Assembly: GCA_040222455.1 (NCBI GenBank)
Contig: JAVKDD010000025.1
Span: forward strand, 62,001-126,000
Source of the DNA: RHLJ01 sp040222455
GTDB taxonomy: Bacteria > Bacteroidota > Rhodothermia > Balneolales > Balneolaceae
DNA: 64,000 nucleotides
Reading direction: 5' to 3'
Shown here: piece after piece, positions 1 through 8,461 of the stretch
Position numbering within the stretch: position 1 is the stretch's first letter
How the letters are laid out: each line of letters begins with the position of its first letter
Program-made: the position numbers and the translations under genes
The notes under the pieces: generated by a model
What the model was told of the DNA's origin: nothing
The model's input: only the letters and a program-made list of their open reading frames with translations
The model's database searches: none

Positions 1-396
1 GTTAACCAAGTTGGTTTAAATTGGTTTACTATAATTGCAACAAATACTAATGGAGTAACTGATAGTACACGATTTACCGTAGATGTGAGAACCTTCAATG
101 CTCCTCCAAGATTTAGCCCAGTTCGCAATTCTTCCATCGTGGTAAATGATGCCTATCAAACAAATTTCAATGCCGTTGATCCTGAAAATCCTTCGAATTC
201 ACTAATTCGCTACTTGGGTGTAGATTTACCTGAAGGAGCCACCTTAGATGAACGCTCTGGAGCTTTTTCGTGGACACCAACTATGCGACAAGTTGGAAAA
301 ACTACTTTCAGAATTATTGCTACCGATGAGCAGGGTGCTGCTACTTCGCAAGATATTACTTTGACTGTGCTAAATATTTCACGGGAAGGACAGTAG
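1..396 (+). CDS. C-terminal part of an Ig-like-domain protein (partial)
   Basis: The frame is open from the first base of the window, so the gene starts upstream. The visible 131 codons resemble a putative Ig / cadherin-like repeat (He_PIG type): the segment around LPEGATLDERSGAFSWTP, followed by a strand ending in DITLTV, is the usual GLxxDxxTGxxxWTP signature. Such repeats occur in large exported or surface-anchored proteins. No catalytic domain, sorting motif or T9SS C-terminal domain is visible, and the protein ends 12 residues after the last strand. The stop lies 6 bp before mutY, so the two may be co-transcribed. The overall function cannot be judged from this fragment. Confidence 0.75.
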   Translation, partial: VNQVGLNWFTIIATNTNGVTDSTRFTVDVRTFNAPPRFSPVRNSSIVVNDAYQTNFNAVDPENPSNSLIRYLGVDLPEGATLDERSGAFSWTPTMRQVGKTTFRIIATDEQGAATSQDITLTVLNISREGQ

Positions 397-402
397 TTAA
401 CT

Positions 403-1479
403 GTGCAGGAAAAGCAATTCGCATCTCAAATTTTAGCATGGTATAGTGAGCATAAACGAGATATGCCTTGGCGTGATTCTGGCGATCCTTATAAAATTTG
501 GATATCCGAAATTATGCTACAACAAACACGAGTTGATCAGGCATGGCCGTATTTCGAACGCTTCATTTCACAATTTCCAACGGTTTATGAATTAGCTGAA
601 GCGAGCCAACAGCAAGTATTGAAAGCTTGGGAAGGTTTAGGCTATTATAGCAGAGCACGAAATCTACATGCTGCTTCCAAAATGATTGTCGAGGAGTTTG
701 ACGGAAAACTCCCGGAAGATTATGATGAAATTATCAAGCTCAAAGGGATTGGACCCTATACCGCTGCTGCGATAACAAGTATTGCTTTTGGAAAACCCAA
801 TGCTGTTGTCGACGGAAATGTAATTAGGGTTATTACTCGTTATTTTGGAATTGAGAATGATGTACGAAGTTCTAGAACAGTAAAACAAGTTCAGGAACAT
901 GTTGATGAATTGATCAGTATTGAAGAACCTGCCTCCTTCAATCAAGGGTTGATGGAAATTGGTTCGCTTGTTTGTAAGCCTTCTAACCCCGAGTGTTTAA
1001 ATTGCCCAATTCAATCTGGATGTTTGGCAACTGAAATGGCAAAAACAGATTCCATTCCATATAAATCTCCTGCTAAGAAAAAACCACATAAACATATCGG
1101 TGTTGGAATTATTGAACGAAAAGATGGAAAAGTACTTATAGCACTAAGACCTGAAAATGTAATGTTAGGTGGACTTTGGGAATTCCCAGGAGGAAAACAG
1201 GAAGAATGCGAATCCCTTCAACAAACTGTTGAACGAGAGTTGAAGGAAGAGCTTGGCGTTGAAGTGCATGCCTATAAAGAATTCATGAAGTTGAAGCATG
1301 TGTACTCTCATTTCTCGATTACACTTCATGCTTATAATTGCACTTTGATTTCTGGTGAACCCAAACCTAAATCCAGCCAAGAAATACGTTGGGTTGAAAT
1401 TTCTGAGCTCGAACAATTCCCATTCCCAAAAGCTAATAAGCAATTGACTGAGAAATTGATTTCTGAGTTAACCTCTTAG
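403..1479 (+). CDS. mutY: A/G-specific adenine DNA glycosylase MutY
   Basis: MutY removes adenine mispaired with 8-oxoguanine in base-excision repair. The 358-residue protein has the family layout. The N-terminal glycosylase domain carries SEIMLQQT with the catalytic Glu near residue 36. A helix-hairpin-helix (LKGIGPYTA, about 113-121) is followed by VVDGN with the catalytic Asp near 137. The [4Fe-4S] loop has Cys 191, 198, 201 and 207 (CX6CX2CX5C). The C-terminal third is a Nudix-like domain with an intact Nudix box at about 264-286 (GX5EX7REX2EEXG), the part that recognises 8-oxoG. The assigned start is GTG, 6 bp after the preceding stop. No in-frame ATG lies near it. Confidence 0.96.
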   Translation: MQEKQFASQILAWYSEHKRDMPWRDSGDPYKIWISEIMLQQTRVDQAWPYFERFISQFPTVYELAEASQQQVLKAWEGLGYYSRARNLHAASKMIVEEFDGKLPEDYDEIIKLKGIGPYTAAAITSIAFGKPNAVVDGNVIRVITRYFGIENDVRSSRTVKQVQEHVDELISIEEPASFNQGLMEIGSLVCKPSNPECLNCPIQSGCLATEMAKTDSIPYKSPAKKKPHKHIGVGIIERKDGKVLIALRPENVMLGGLWEFPGGKQEECESLQQTVERELKEELGVEVHAYKEFMKLKHVYSHFSITLHAYNCTLISGEPKPKSSQEIRWVEISELEQFPFPKANKQLTEKLISELTS

Positions 1480-1768
1480 TCCATTCACGAACAAAGCGAA
1501 GTGATCTCTTTGAGAAGCATTCGGGAGAAGTAAATGATTCAGGTTTTTCTTGGTAATGACAAAGAATAATTCTCCCCTGGAGGGGAAATTAACAGTTCGG
1601 CCTTGGAATGGTGAGCGGAAAAGTGAGTTCAACGCATTCACGTTCCGAAGGAGAATAAATCCGCTCCGGATGAAAAATATAATCTACTACGCTAGAACAT
1701 GGACCTTCGGATTTATTCAGTGGATGTGCTGAATGAACCGCGAAGCAGCCCTAGCCGAGAGTTTTTGG

Positions 1769-1790
1769 TTCTTTTGTCGGCACAAAAGAA
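1769..1790. repeat. 9-bp perfect hairpin, CGGC loop
   Basis: TTCTTTTGT at 1769-1777 pairs with ACAAAAGAA at 1782-1790 around a CGGC tetraloop. There is no T-run after it, so it is not a typical terminator. Hairpins of this wording recur between genes in Bacteroidota genomes (recollection, not searched). Confidence 0.7.
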
Positions 1791-1812
1791 TAACAAACCT
1801 ATTTAAAGTGAT

Positions 1813-1849
1813 GTACTTTGGCTTGACCCAAAAGTACTAAAAGGTCAAG
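1813..1849. repeat. Nested palindromic element (GTACTTT / CTTGACC arms)
   Basis: GTACTTT at 1813-1819 is complementary to AAAGTAC at 1831-1837. An overlapping pair, CTTGACC at 1822-1828 and GGTCAAG at 1843-1849, is also perfect. The two foldings share bases, so they are mutually exclusive. The wording matches a short intergenic repeat familiar from many Bacteroidota genomes; this is remembered, not searched. Confidence 0.6.
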
Positions 1850-1988
1850 ACGCTGAAATTCTAACGTATTCACCTTGCATTCGCTCAATAATTCCACACA
1901 GGTTCACTTATTCCGCCAGTATTTCAGAGGTCGGATGACTTTGATTTCAAAATATCTTAATATTTTTAAAAAATTAGACACTTAAATA

Positions 1989-2294
1989 ATGTTTAACTCT
2001 GTACTAGAAACTGATCCCATAAAACTATTTAAGCTATTATTAATAGGTTTGACTGGTGCTTATACACCTTGGGCAATAATATTTAGCTTTTTAATATTTT
2101 TTGAGGTTATGCCAATCAATTTTAATGAAATTCCTTACTATGGCATTGCTGGGTTGGGCATGCATACTATTCTGATGATTTCTATAATAATTATGGGCTC
2201 TGTATTTCTGTGGTTTACTCTTCTTTTCGGCCTAGCAATTATTCGAGGTTTTTTAAAAATAATCGGTAAGTATCCTGTTCATAAACAGGTCTAA
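1989..2294 (+). CDS. Small membrane protein of unknown function
   Basis: I do not recognise this family. The 101-residue product is strongly hydrophobic, with two or three likely membrane segments (about residues 15-40 and 50-90) and a basic C-terminus (IIGKYPVHKQV), suggesting a small inner-membrane protein. It starts at ATG in an AT-rich leader without a clear Shine-Dalgarno, as is normal for this phylum. The next gene is on the same strand 39 bp downstream. It has no motif that would suggest a function. It is plausible as a gene because the frame encodes a coherent membrane protein, but it could be spurious. Confidence 0.55.
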   Translation: MFNSVLETDPIKLFKLLLIGLTGAYTPWAIIFSFLIFFEVMPINFNEIPYYGIAGLGMHTILMISIIIMGSVFLWFTLLFGLAIIRGFLKIIGKYPVHKQV

Positions 2295-2333
2295 TGAAAT
2301 CCATTAGTTAAACTGCATTTTACAGCATGTCCA

Positions 2334-3158
2334 ATGCCCAAAACCCTCTCCAAAAAGAAACTCCTCCAACTCAAACCCTACCTAAATTCGGTAGTCGAGC
2401 ATGTCGAGACTCCGAATTTCATCGACAATGACCCCATTCAATTCATGCATGCCTTTGAGAAAAAAAACGATCGGGAGTTGGCTGGATTTTTTGCTGCGAT
2501 AATGGCGTGGGGTCGAAGAGATATAGTAATTACAAAAGTGGATGATTTGTTAAAGCGGATGGATTATAGACCTGCAGAATTCATCACGAACTTTTCGGAA
2601 GCTGATCTTCCTCTTTTTGATGATTTCAAACATCGCACTTTTAAACCCATCGATATTTACTGGTTAATTAAGACTCTTCAGTCAATTTTGCTCCACTTCG
2701 GGACTTTTGAAGGATTTTGGGATGATTGTTATAAAAGGGCAAAATCACAAAACAGAGATCTGATTGCGGTATTCCATCAACGATTTTTTGAGCTACATCC
2801 AGAAACCCCTCAACGAACTAGAAAACATATTTCTAATCCTGAGAAGAACAGTTCTAGCAAGAGGTTATATATGTACTTACGCTGGTGCATCCGCAAAAGT
2901 GAAGTCGACTTAGGAACTATGAGTTTCATGTCTACTGCCGAATTAAAAATTCCTTTGGATGTACATGTAGCCCGACAAGCACGTCGATTAGGATTACTCT
3001 CAAGACATCAAAATGATTGGAAGTCTGTAATTGAATTGAGCGAAAAGCTAAGAATCCTCGATCCCGAAGATCCCGCTAAATATGATTTTGCTTTATTCGG
3101 ATTAGGGATATATCCAAAATATGTAGATGAGAAATTTTATTTAAACCCCTGCTTTTGA
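2334..3158 (+). CDS. TIGR02757 / DUF2400 family protein
   Basis: The 274-residue protein matches the conserved DUF2400 (TIGR02757) family found mainly in Bacteroidota and Deltaproteobacteria, whose function is not established. Typical features are the N-terminal FIDNDPIQF, the AAIMAWGRRD segment, a middle YMYLRWCIR stretch and ELKIPLDVHVARQARRLG near the C-terminus, which is a familiar family signature. It is cytosolic, with no signal peptide. The C-terminal half has a helical layout reminiscent of helix-hairpin-helix glycosylase-like proteins, but I see no catalytic residues to support an enzyme call. The start ATG is at 2334. It is an isolated plus-strand gene followed by rpsU. Confidence 0.85.
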   Translation: MPKTLSKKKLLQLKPYLNSVVEHVETPNFIDNDPIQFMHAFEKKNDRELAGFFAAIMAWGRRDIVITKVDDLLKRMDYRPAEFITNFSEADLPLFDDFKHRTFKPIDIYWLIKTLQSILLHFGTFEGFWDDCYKRAKSQNRDLIAVFHQRFFELHPETPQRTRKHISNPEKNSSSKRLYMYLRWCIRKSEVDLGTMSFMSTAELKIPLDVHVARQARRLGLLSRHQNDWKSVIELSEKLRILDPEDPAKYDFALFGLGIYPKYVDEKFYLNPCF

Positions 3159-3231
3159 TTATATACGAAATTCATATTAAGCAAATAAATTACTATATTT
3201 AGGGCTCCCAATTAAGGGAAATAATAAAATG

Positions 3232-3242
3232 AAAGGAAGTGA
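3232..3242 (+). promoter_or_regulatory. Extended Shine-Dalgarno of rpsU
   Basis: AAAGGAAGTGA lies six bases upstream of the rpsU ATG at 3249. It matches the complement of the 16S anti-Shine-Dalgarno over about ten positions with one mismatch. Most other genes in this window lack such a site. In Bacteroidota the anti-SD is sequestered on the ribosome with the help of bS21. A strong SD in front of the bS21 gene fits the autoregulation model described for that phylum. Confidence 0.7.
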
Positions 3243-3248
3243 GATTCA

Positions 3249-3443
3249 ATGCTAGGAGTAGAAGTTAAAGATAATGAAAGTGTTGAACGCGCGATTAATC
3301 GTTTTAAGAAGATGATAACTCGTTCCAGAGTTCTTAATGAATACAAGGAACGTCAACAGTTTATCAAACCTTCTTTTGCTCGACGTGAGGCTATGAAAAA
3401 AGCCGTTCGTGAGCAGCGACGCCGTACACGTGAAAACTTTTAA
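3249..3443 (+). CDS. rpsU: 30S ribosomal protein bS21
   Basis: The 64-residue basic protein is a full-length bS21. It has the N-terminal VEVKDNESVERAINRFKK segment and the Arg/Lys-rich tail KKAVREQRRRTRENF. bS21 sits near the anti-Shine-Dalgarno on the 30S platform. In Bacteroidota it helps occlude that sequence, which explains why SD sites are rarely used there. The start ATG is fixed by the extended SD just upstream. An ATG at 3229 in another frame is not used. The gene is monocistronic and ends at a bidirectional terminator shared with radA. Confidence 0.96.
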   Translation: MLGVEVKDNESVERAINRFKKMITRSRVLNEYKERQQFIKPSFARREAMKKAVREQRRRTRENF

Positions 3444-3461
3444 ACATTGTTTCACATTTTT

Positions 3462-3495
3462 AAAAGCCCTTGGTTTCTAACCAAGGGCTTTTTTT
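3462..3495. terminator. Bidirectional intrinsic terminator between rpsU and radA
   Basis: AAAAGCCCTTGG at 3462-3473 pairs with CCAAGGGCTTTT from 3481 across a 7-nt loop. It has an A-run on the left and a T-run on the right, so it works for transcripts from both sides. The radA stop codon (TAG, 3477-3479 on the minus strand) lies within its loop. Confidence 0.9.
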
Positions 3496-4814
3496 ATGGC
3501 ATCCCGAATATATTTAACTCCATCTCTTCCTTTTCCTGATGGAACTACTGAATTTCTAAAACCTAATTTTGTAGCTTCTTTTGTTCGCTGATCAATATGT
3601 GGCACTGTTCGTATTTCTCCTCCCAAACCAACTTCACCAATAAAGGCTGTTTGTTGATTAATCGGCTTATCAATCAAGCTGGATACTAAAGCACAACACA
3701 CACCTAAATCGCCTGCAGGATCGTTAAGTCGAAACCCACCAGCTATGTTCAAGTATACATCCTGATTGGCAAAACTGAAACCGGCCCTTTTTTCGAGTAC
3801 TGCCAATAAAAGTGCGAGTCGATTTCGATCGAAGCCGTTTGCAGTTCGTTGAGGCATCCCATAAGATGACCCTGTAACTAATGCTTGAACTTCAATTAAT
3901 AAAGGTCTCGAACCTTCCATCGTACAAACAATAGCATTTCCACTCACGCCTTCAGTTTTGTCAGAAATGAAAAGTTCTGAAGGATTGGTGACTTCAGTAA
4001 GTCCCAATTCGTTCATCTGAAAAACGCCTACTTCCTGTGCCGGCCCGAACCTATTTTTTAAACTTCTAAGAAGTCGATAGGTATAATTTTTATCTCCTTC
4101 AAACTGAAGAACTGTATCCACCATGTGTTCTAAAACGCGGGGACCTGCAATATCTCCTTCTTTAGTTACATGACCAATAACAATTGTTGTGATATTCTTT
4201 TTCTTGGCTAATTGCTGAAATAACGCAGCACATTCTTTCACTTGTTGAATACTACCCGGCATACTTGATAGCTCGGTTCGGTACACAGTCTGTATAGAAT
4301 CTACAATCAATAAATCTGGGTTAACTCGTTGCGCCTCTAAAATTATTTTATCGATTTGAGTTTCATTATACACTAAGAGTTTTTCAGACTTGACTCCAAG
4401 TCGCTGAGATCGCTGCTTAATCTGGCCCGCAGATTCCTCACCTGCACAATACAAAATACTTAATTCGGGGTTTGATTTTGCAATTTGAAGAGTAAGCGTA
4501 CTTTTACCGATTCCAGGTTCTCCTCCAATTAAAATATATGCACCTGGCAGAAATCCTCCTCCCAGTACACGATCAAATTCAGTGATGTTACTTAAAAAGC
4601 GGGATTTTTCAGATGTCTCAACTTCTGAAAGTTTCTTAGGGGCTTCGTTTGTTTCAAGTCCTGATACATTTGCTTTGTGCTCAATTTCTTTTCTCGATGA
4701 GGATAATTTCTCTACAAACGTATTCCATTCACCGCACGATGGACAACTTCCTAACCATTTTGCAGATAAATGTCCGCAGCTAGCACATTCAAATTGTGTT
4801 TTTGATTTTGCCAC
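3477..4814 (-). CDS. radA: DNA repair protein RadA (Sms)
   Basis: RadA is a DnaB-like/RecA-like helicase that promotes branch migration in recombination repair. The 445-residue protein is complete. It has an N-terminal C4 zinc finger (Cys 10, 13, 24, 27), a RecA-type ATPase with Walker A GGEPGIGKST at 97-106, the RadA-specific KNRFG motif at 253-257, and a C-terminal Lon-protease-like domain. The domain lacks an obvious catalytic Ser-Lys dyad call here, which is normal for RadA. The gene begins 2 bp after the stop of the upstream membrane protein gene, so the two are likely co-transcribed. Confidence 0.96.
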   Translation of the reverse strand: MAKSKTQFECASCGHLSAKWLGSCPSCGEWNTFVEKLSSSRKEIEHKANVSGLETNEAPKKLSEVETSEKSRFLSNITEFDRVLGGGFLPGAYILIGGEPGIGKSTLTLQIAKSNPELSILYCAGEESAGQIKQRSQRLGVKSEKLLVYNETQIDKIILEAQRVNPDLLIVDSIQTVYRTELSSMPGSIQQVKECAALFQQLAKKKNITTIVIGHVTKEGDIAGPRVLEHMVDTVLQFEGDKNYTYRLLRSLKNRFGPAQEVGVFQMNELGLTEVTNPSELFISDKTEGVSGNAIVCTMEGSRPLLIEVQALVTGSSYGMPQRTANGFDRNRLALLLAVLEKRAGFSFANQDVYLNIAGGFRLNDPAGDLGVCCALVSSLIDKPINQQTAFIGEVGLGGEIRTVPHIDQRTKEATKLGFRNSVVPSGKGRDGVKYIRDAIKKALG

Positions 4815-4816
4815 AG

Positions 4817-5863
4817 TTAGTCTTTTTTTGTTATCTCAACTACCTGCTTATTGATATACCACGTAGCTGCAGCAGCGCCTACTGCCACAGTAATATAGTA
4901 GCTGATAATCCTCCAAAGGAATAGAGCTAAACCAATAAATGACTCTCTATCAATTAGTGGACCTTGAAAAAGCACAAATAAACCTTCTACTCCACCGCTA
5001 CCTCCAGGTGTTGGAACCACTAAAAAGGCAAGATTCATAGCCAAACTTCTAAGTACAGATAAAATCTCTGGCGCTGGAAGCAAGCTTAAAATCACAATAG
5101 TAGCTAAAGCAATTCGGGCTAACCACGACATTGTTGAAAAGAAAAATGCTTTAAATAAAAAACTAGCTGGTTTTTTACGAAGTTGATGAGCGTAGCTTTC
5201 AAGATTCTCAGCTTCCGCACTTATTTTAGCTTCAAATTTTCTTAGAATTGGAAGTTTAAAAACTGCTTTTACTACTTTCTTTATTGCCGCAGGGTTTACA
5301 AGTACCCCATATGCCAGAATACTGGCATAACTTAGTAAAAAAAGGTAGAGGAAAATCATTGAAGCTTCACCAATAAAACCAGCTTCAAGAGGTATCACCT
5401 CATAAAAAATACCTGAAATAAGTAATATTGGAATGGCGATTGCAAACCAAATTTGATCTAGCAAAACACTATATAAAATTATCGCTGTTGACTCGCCCAG
5501 ATTCAAACCTTCTTTGGTCATAGCGTATGTAGCCATTGGTGCTCCACCAATTGTTGAAGGTGTAACAGCAGATGCAAAATCCCAGGTGAGTACTATTCGA
5601 AAGGCTCCAAACCAACTTATCACTCCCTCAGATAATACCCTGAACTTTGCTGCCGTAAACCAAACTCTCAAAAACGAAACAACTAATGCTATTACTAATC
5701 CTGGCATTCTTTTTGGTGCCAGATGAGTAAGCACACCAGGTGTGTAGGTATAATAAATAACAGCAGCCATTGTAAAGACACTAAGAGATATCGATATAAA
5801 AAGATATCTCTTAGATATAAAACTCTGTGGTTGTGCTATTTTAGTTCCGTTTTTACTCAACAA
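4817..5863 (-). CDS. Flippase-like / LPG-synthase transmembrane-domain protein
   Basis: The 348-residue polytopic membrane protein belongs to the UPF0104 / lysylphosphatidylglycerol synthase TM-region family (AglD/MprF N-terminal-like). About eight hydrophobic segments are visible. Family hallmarks include the VVPTPGGSGGVEGLFVLF segment near residue 290 and SAVTPSTIGGAPMA near 100. Related proteins are proposed to move lipid-linked substrates across the membrane, but the substrate here is unknown. It has no C-terminal aminoacyl-transferase domain, so it is not a full MprF. It is immediately upstream of radA. Confidence 0.85.
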   Translation of the reverse strand: MLSKNGTKIAQPQSFISKRYLFISISLSVFTMAAVIYYTYTPGVLTHLAPKRMPGLVIALVVSFLRVWFTAAKFRVLSEGVISWFGAFRIVLTWDFASAVTPSTIGGAPMATYAMTKEGLNLGESTAIILYSVLLDQIWFAIAIPILLISGIFYEVIPLEAGFIGEASMIFLYLFLLSYASILAYGVLVNPAAIKKVVKAVFKLPILRKFEAKISAEAENLESYAHQLRKKPASFLFKAFFFSTMSWLARIALATIVILSLLPAPEILSVLRSLAMNLAFLVVPTPGGSGGVEGLFVLFQGPLIDRESFIGLALFLWRIISYYITVAVGAAAATWYINKQVVEITKKD

Positions 5864-5883
5864 TATTTGATTTGGCTAAGTAT

Positions 5884-5914
5884 AAAAAAAGCCACGCACA
5901 AGAATGTACGTGGC
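5884..5914 (-). terminator. Intrinsic terminator downstream of fbaB
   Basis: Read on the minus strand, GCCACGTACA pairs with TGTGCGTGGC (one internal mismatch) around a short loop and is followed by seven T. It sits 22 bp after the fbaB stop and separates fbaB from the flippase-radA unit. Confidence 0.85.
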
Positions 5915-5935
5915 CTTAATTAATTTACGAAAAAA

Positions 5936-7012
5936 TTACGCTACCGTAACTTCATCGTTTAAGTATACATCCTGAATCATGTTCAATAGTTTAACACCTT
6001 CGCCAATTGGACGTTGAAATGCTTTTCGACCACTAATTAAGCCCATTCCACCCGCACGTTTGTTGATAACAGCAGTTTTTACTGCGTCAGCAAAATCATT
6101 CGCACCAGAAGCTCCTCCAGAGTTAATTAAACCAGCTCGTCCTGAAAAACAGTTAATCACTTGATATCGAGTAAGATCAATTGGGTGATCACTAGTTAAT
6201 TCTGAATAGATTCTCTCATCTAGTTTACCATAACTTGAATCACCTGCATTTAATGCTTTAAAACCACCATTACAGTCTGGTTGTTTTTGTTTGATGATGT
6301 CTGCACCAATAGTAGTTCCAATATGGTTTGCTTGACCAGTTAAGTCAGCAGAAGTGTGGTAATCAACTCCATCAACTTTGAACGCATTGTTTCTAGTGTA
6401 GCACCAAAGTATAGTAGCCATGCCTAATTCGTGAGCATAAGCAAACGCCTGAGCTACTTCTTGAATTTGTCGATTAGATTCTTCAGAACCGAAATAGATT
6501 GTCGCTCCTACAGCAGCAGCTCCCATATCATACGCTTGATCAATAGTCCCAAACATAATTTGATCAAAAGTGTTTGGATATGTAAGTAGTTCGTTGTGAT
6601 TGATTTTTACAATGAAAGGAATTTTGTGAGCATACTTTCTTGAAACAATTCTTAACGCTCCAAATGTTGATGCTACACCATTACAGCCTGCTTCTATTGC
6701 TAATTTCACAATATTCTCAGGATCAAAATAGTCAGGATTTTTTGCAAAAGAAGCTCCACCAGTATGTTCTATGCCCTGATCAACGGGTAAAATTGAAACA
6801 AAGCCGGTACCACCTAAACGACCTGCTTCAGATAACCATTGTAAATTTCCTAACACTCTGTTATTCCGGTCTGAGTGTGTCCAAACATCATCCACAAAAG
6901 TAGATGAAGGCAAAGCTAAACGATCTTTGCTAATTGTTGTACTTTTATGTTCTAAAAGATAAGAGGCTTCATCGCCCAGCATCTCTTCAATCTTCGATGT
7001 ATCAAGTGACAT
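5936..7012 (-). CDS. fbaB: Class I fructose-bisphosphate aldolase, DhnA/FbaB type
   Basis: This enzyme cleaves fructose 1,6-bisphosphate into glyceraldehyde 3-phosphate and dihydroxyacetone phosphate in glycolysis, and runs in reverse in gluconeogenesis. The 358-residue sequence has the archaeal/DhnA-type aldolase signatures: ILPVDQGIEH, IVKINHNELL, a TIM-barrel strand AVGATIYFG, and GADIIKQK with the probable Schiff-base lysine at 241. The C-terminal half has GGASGANDF and the phosphate-binding GLISGRKAF. It is single-gene, with its own terminator, and divergent from dusB. pyk at 22.7 kb is the other glycolytic gene in the window. Confidence 0.95.
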   Translation of the reverse strand: MSLDTSKIEEMLGDEASYLLEHKSTTISKDRLALPSSTFVDDVWTHSDRNNRVLGNLQWLSEAGRLGGTGFVSILPVDQGIEHTGGASFAKNPDYFDPENIVKLAIEAGCNGVASTFGALRIVSRKYAHKIPFIVKINHNELLTYPNTFDQIMFGTIDQAYDMGAAAVGATIYFGSEESNRQIQEVAQAFAYAHELGMATILWCYTRNNAFKVDGVDYHTSADLTGQANHIGTTIGADIIKQKQPDCNGGFKALNAGDSSYGKLDERIYSELTSDHPIDLTRYQVINCFSGRAGLINSGGASGANDFADAVKTAVINKRAGGMGLISGRKAFQRPIGEGVKLLNMIQDVYLNDEVTVA

Positions 7013-7154
7013 ATCTTTGCTTTTTGAAATTAAATTTGAGTTAGAAAATATAGTAGATAATCCATGAAATGACTAACCAAACTTATGCATTTAAGCGAAT
7101 TTGGTTACGTCAAACGCTTCAAAATCCTTATCTTTTGTAAATATTTGATGAACT

Positions 7155-8144
7155 ATGAAAATTGATTCTATAACTCTTCCCGAAAAACCGCTTTTTCTTG
7201 CCCCTATGGAAGATGTAACGGACTCTCCATTTCGGCAAATTTGCAGAAAGAAAGGAGCCGATATTGTTTTTACTGAATTCATCAGTTCTGAAGCACTGAT
7301 TCGAGATTCTGATATCGCTCTTCATAAAATGAGCTATGCTGAGAGTGAGCGACCTTTTGGGATACAGATTTTTGGTGGAAGAGAAGAAGCTATGGAAGGC
7401 GCTGCCAAAGTCGCTGAAAATAACAACCCTGATTTAGTTGATATCAACTTTGGATGTCCCGTTTATAAAGTTGTAAATAAAGGAGCTGGAGCCGCTTGTT
7501 TACGGGATATTGGAATGATGGAGAGAATGGCAGGTACCGTTGTAGATGCAGTAAATAGCAAACCTGTTACAGTAAAAACACGGCTTGGTTGGGATGAGGA
7601 CACAATTCGGATTCAAGAAGTTGCTCTTATGCTACAACGTATTGGAGTTAAGGCACTTACGGTTCATGCCAGAACCCGAGCACAAAAATATAAAGGTGAT
7701 GCGCGTTGGGAGTGGCTAAAAAAATTAAAAAATACTCCTGGCCTTCATATTCCAATTATTGGTAATGGAGATGTCACTAGTCCCGAACTTGCAAAAAAAA
7801 TGTTTGATGAAACTGGAGTTGATGGAGTTATGATTGGACGTGGAGCAATAGGTAATCCATGGATTTTTGAACAAACCCGACATTATTTAGATACGGGGGA
7901 ACTCATCCCTGAACCCACTCTTCAAGAAAAACTAGAGCTTTGTGCAGAACAACTTCGACTCTCTGTTGCTCATCAGGGCGAAAGGTACGGTGTTATCATT
8001 ATGAAAAAACATTATGGTCAATATTTGAAGGGTATTAGAAATGGAAAGAAACTTCGTATTGAGTTGATGAAATACGCAGAAATGCAGCCGATCCTTGAAA
8101 TCCTTCTCAATTATAAAGAAGAAGAGTTTTTTACCGTAGTTTAG
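7155..8144 (+). CDS. dusB: tRNA-dihydrouridine synthase
   Basis: This FMN enzyme reduces uridines in the tRNA D-loop to dihydrouridine. The 329-residue protein has the N-terminal LAPMEDVTDSPFR motif, the active-site Cys at about 101 in NFGCPVYKV, the substrate-binding VKTRLGWD segment, LTVHARTRAQ, and the phosphate-binding IGNGDV and GVMIGRGAIGNPWIF of the FMN barrel. A helical C-terminal domain follows. The start ATG at 7155 is 11 residues ahead of the first strand, the usual distance. It is divergent from fbaB. The subtype (DusB versus DusA/C) is inferred from length and motif wording. Confidence 0.93.
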   Translation: MKIDSITLPEKPLFLAPMEDVTDSPFRQICRKKGADIVFTEFISSEALIRDSDIALHKMSYAESERPFGIQIFGGREEAMEGAAKVAENNNPDLVDINFGCPVYKVVNKGAGAACLRDIGMMERMAGTVVDAVNSKPVTVKTRLGWDEDTIRIQEVALMLQRIGVKALTVHARTRAQKYKGDARWEWLKKLKNTPGLHIPIIGNGDVTSPELAKKMFDETGVDGVMIGRGAIGNPWIFEQTRHYLDTGELIPEPTLQEKLELCAEQLRLSVAHQGERYGVIIMKKHYGQYLKGIRNGKKLRIELMKYAEMQPILEILLNYKEEEFFTVV

Positions 8145-8255
8145 TTATTCTTAAAGTTGAATTTGATTATTTAATGAAAGTACGGTTAACAACATTGTAT
8201 CTTTTTTAAACTACTTCCGTACTTAACTTGCATTCACAAAAAGTATGGAGCAATT

Positions 8256-8456
8256 ATGCTGTCGAGATTAGCAATGATATTCAAATCATTTTTAGGAGCT
8301 GCTGGAGTTGCCGCCTCCCCGATTAAAGCAATTACAGGAATTGTTATAAGCATGATTATCCCATATCTGCTTTATGCTTTTCTGGGCGGCTTTGGACTCG
8401 CCCTTGCTATATTTGGAATAGGTTGGGCGATCTGGTATTTCACTAAGAAGAAGTAA
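8256..8456 (+). CDS. Small membrane protein of unknown function
   Basis: I do not recognise this 66-residue product. It has an amphipathic N-terminus, one or two hydrophobic segments (about 20-45 and 45-62, the latter glycine-rich with ALAIFGIGWAIWYF) and a basic KKK end. It is probably a small inner-membrane protein. An out-of-frame ATG at 8245 is not the start. The stop is 5 bp before the convergent S9 peptidase gene. No neighbour suggests a role. Confidence 0.6.
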   Translation: MLSRLAMIFKSFLGAAGVAASPIKAITGIVISMIIPYLLYAFLGGFGLALAIFGIGWAIWYFTKKK

Positions 8457-8461
8457 TTAGC

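Larger units (their letters stand above)
1480..1988. repeat. 509-bp non-coding region with composite hairpin repeats
   Basis: I find no convincing gene here. Several inverted repeats are visible: TCCCCT/AGGGGA at 1573-1586; an 11-bp pair, GAATAAATCCG at 1653-1663 against CGGATTTATTC at 1708-1718, interlocked with CCGAAGG/CCTTCGG; a 9-bp stem with a CGGC loop at 1769-1790; and a nested palindrome at 1813-1849. The text around 1483-1515 (CGAACAAAGCGAAGTGATCTC) resembles dispersed intergenic repeats that are common in Bacteroidota. A 60-codon ORF at 1550-1732 crosses these repeats and is not credible. The region is best read as a cluster of miniature repeats between mutY and the next gene. Confidence 0.6.

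Noticed and set aside
1550..1732. 60-codon ORF in the mutY downstream gap
   Set aside because: It runs through overlapping inverted repeats, has composition unlike its neighbours and no supporting start context.
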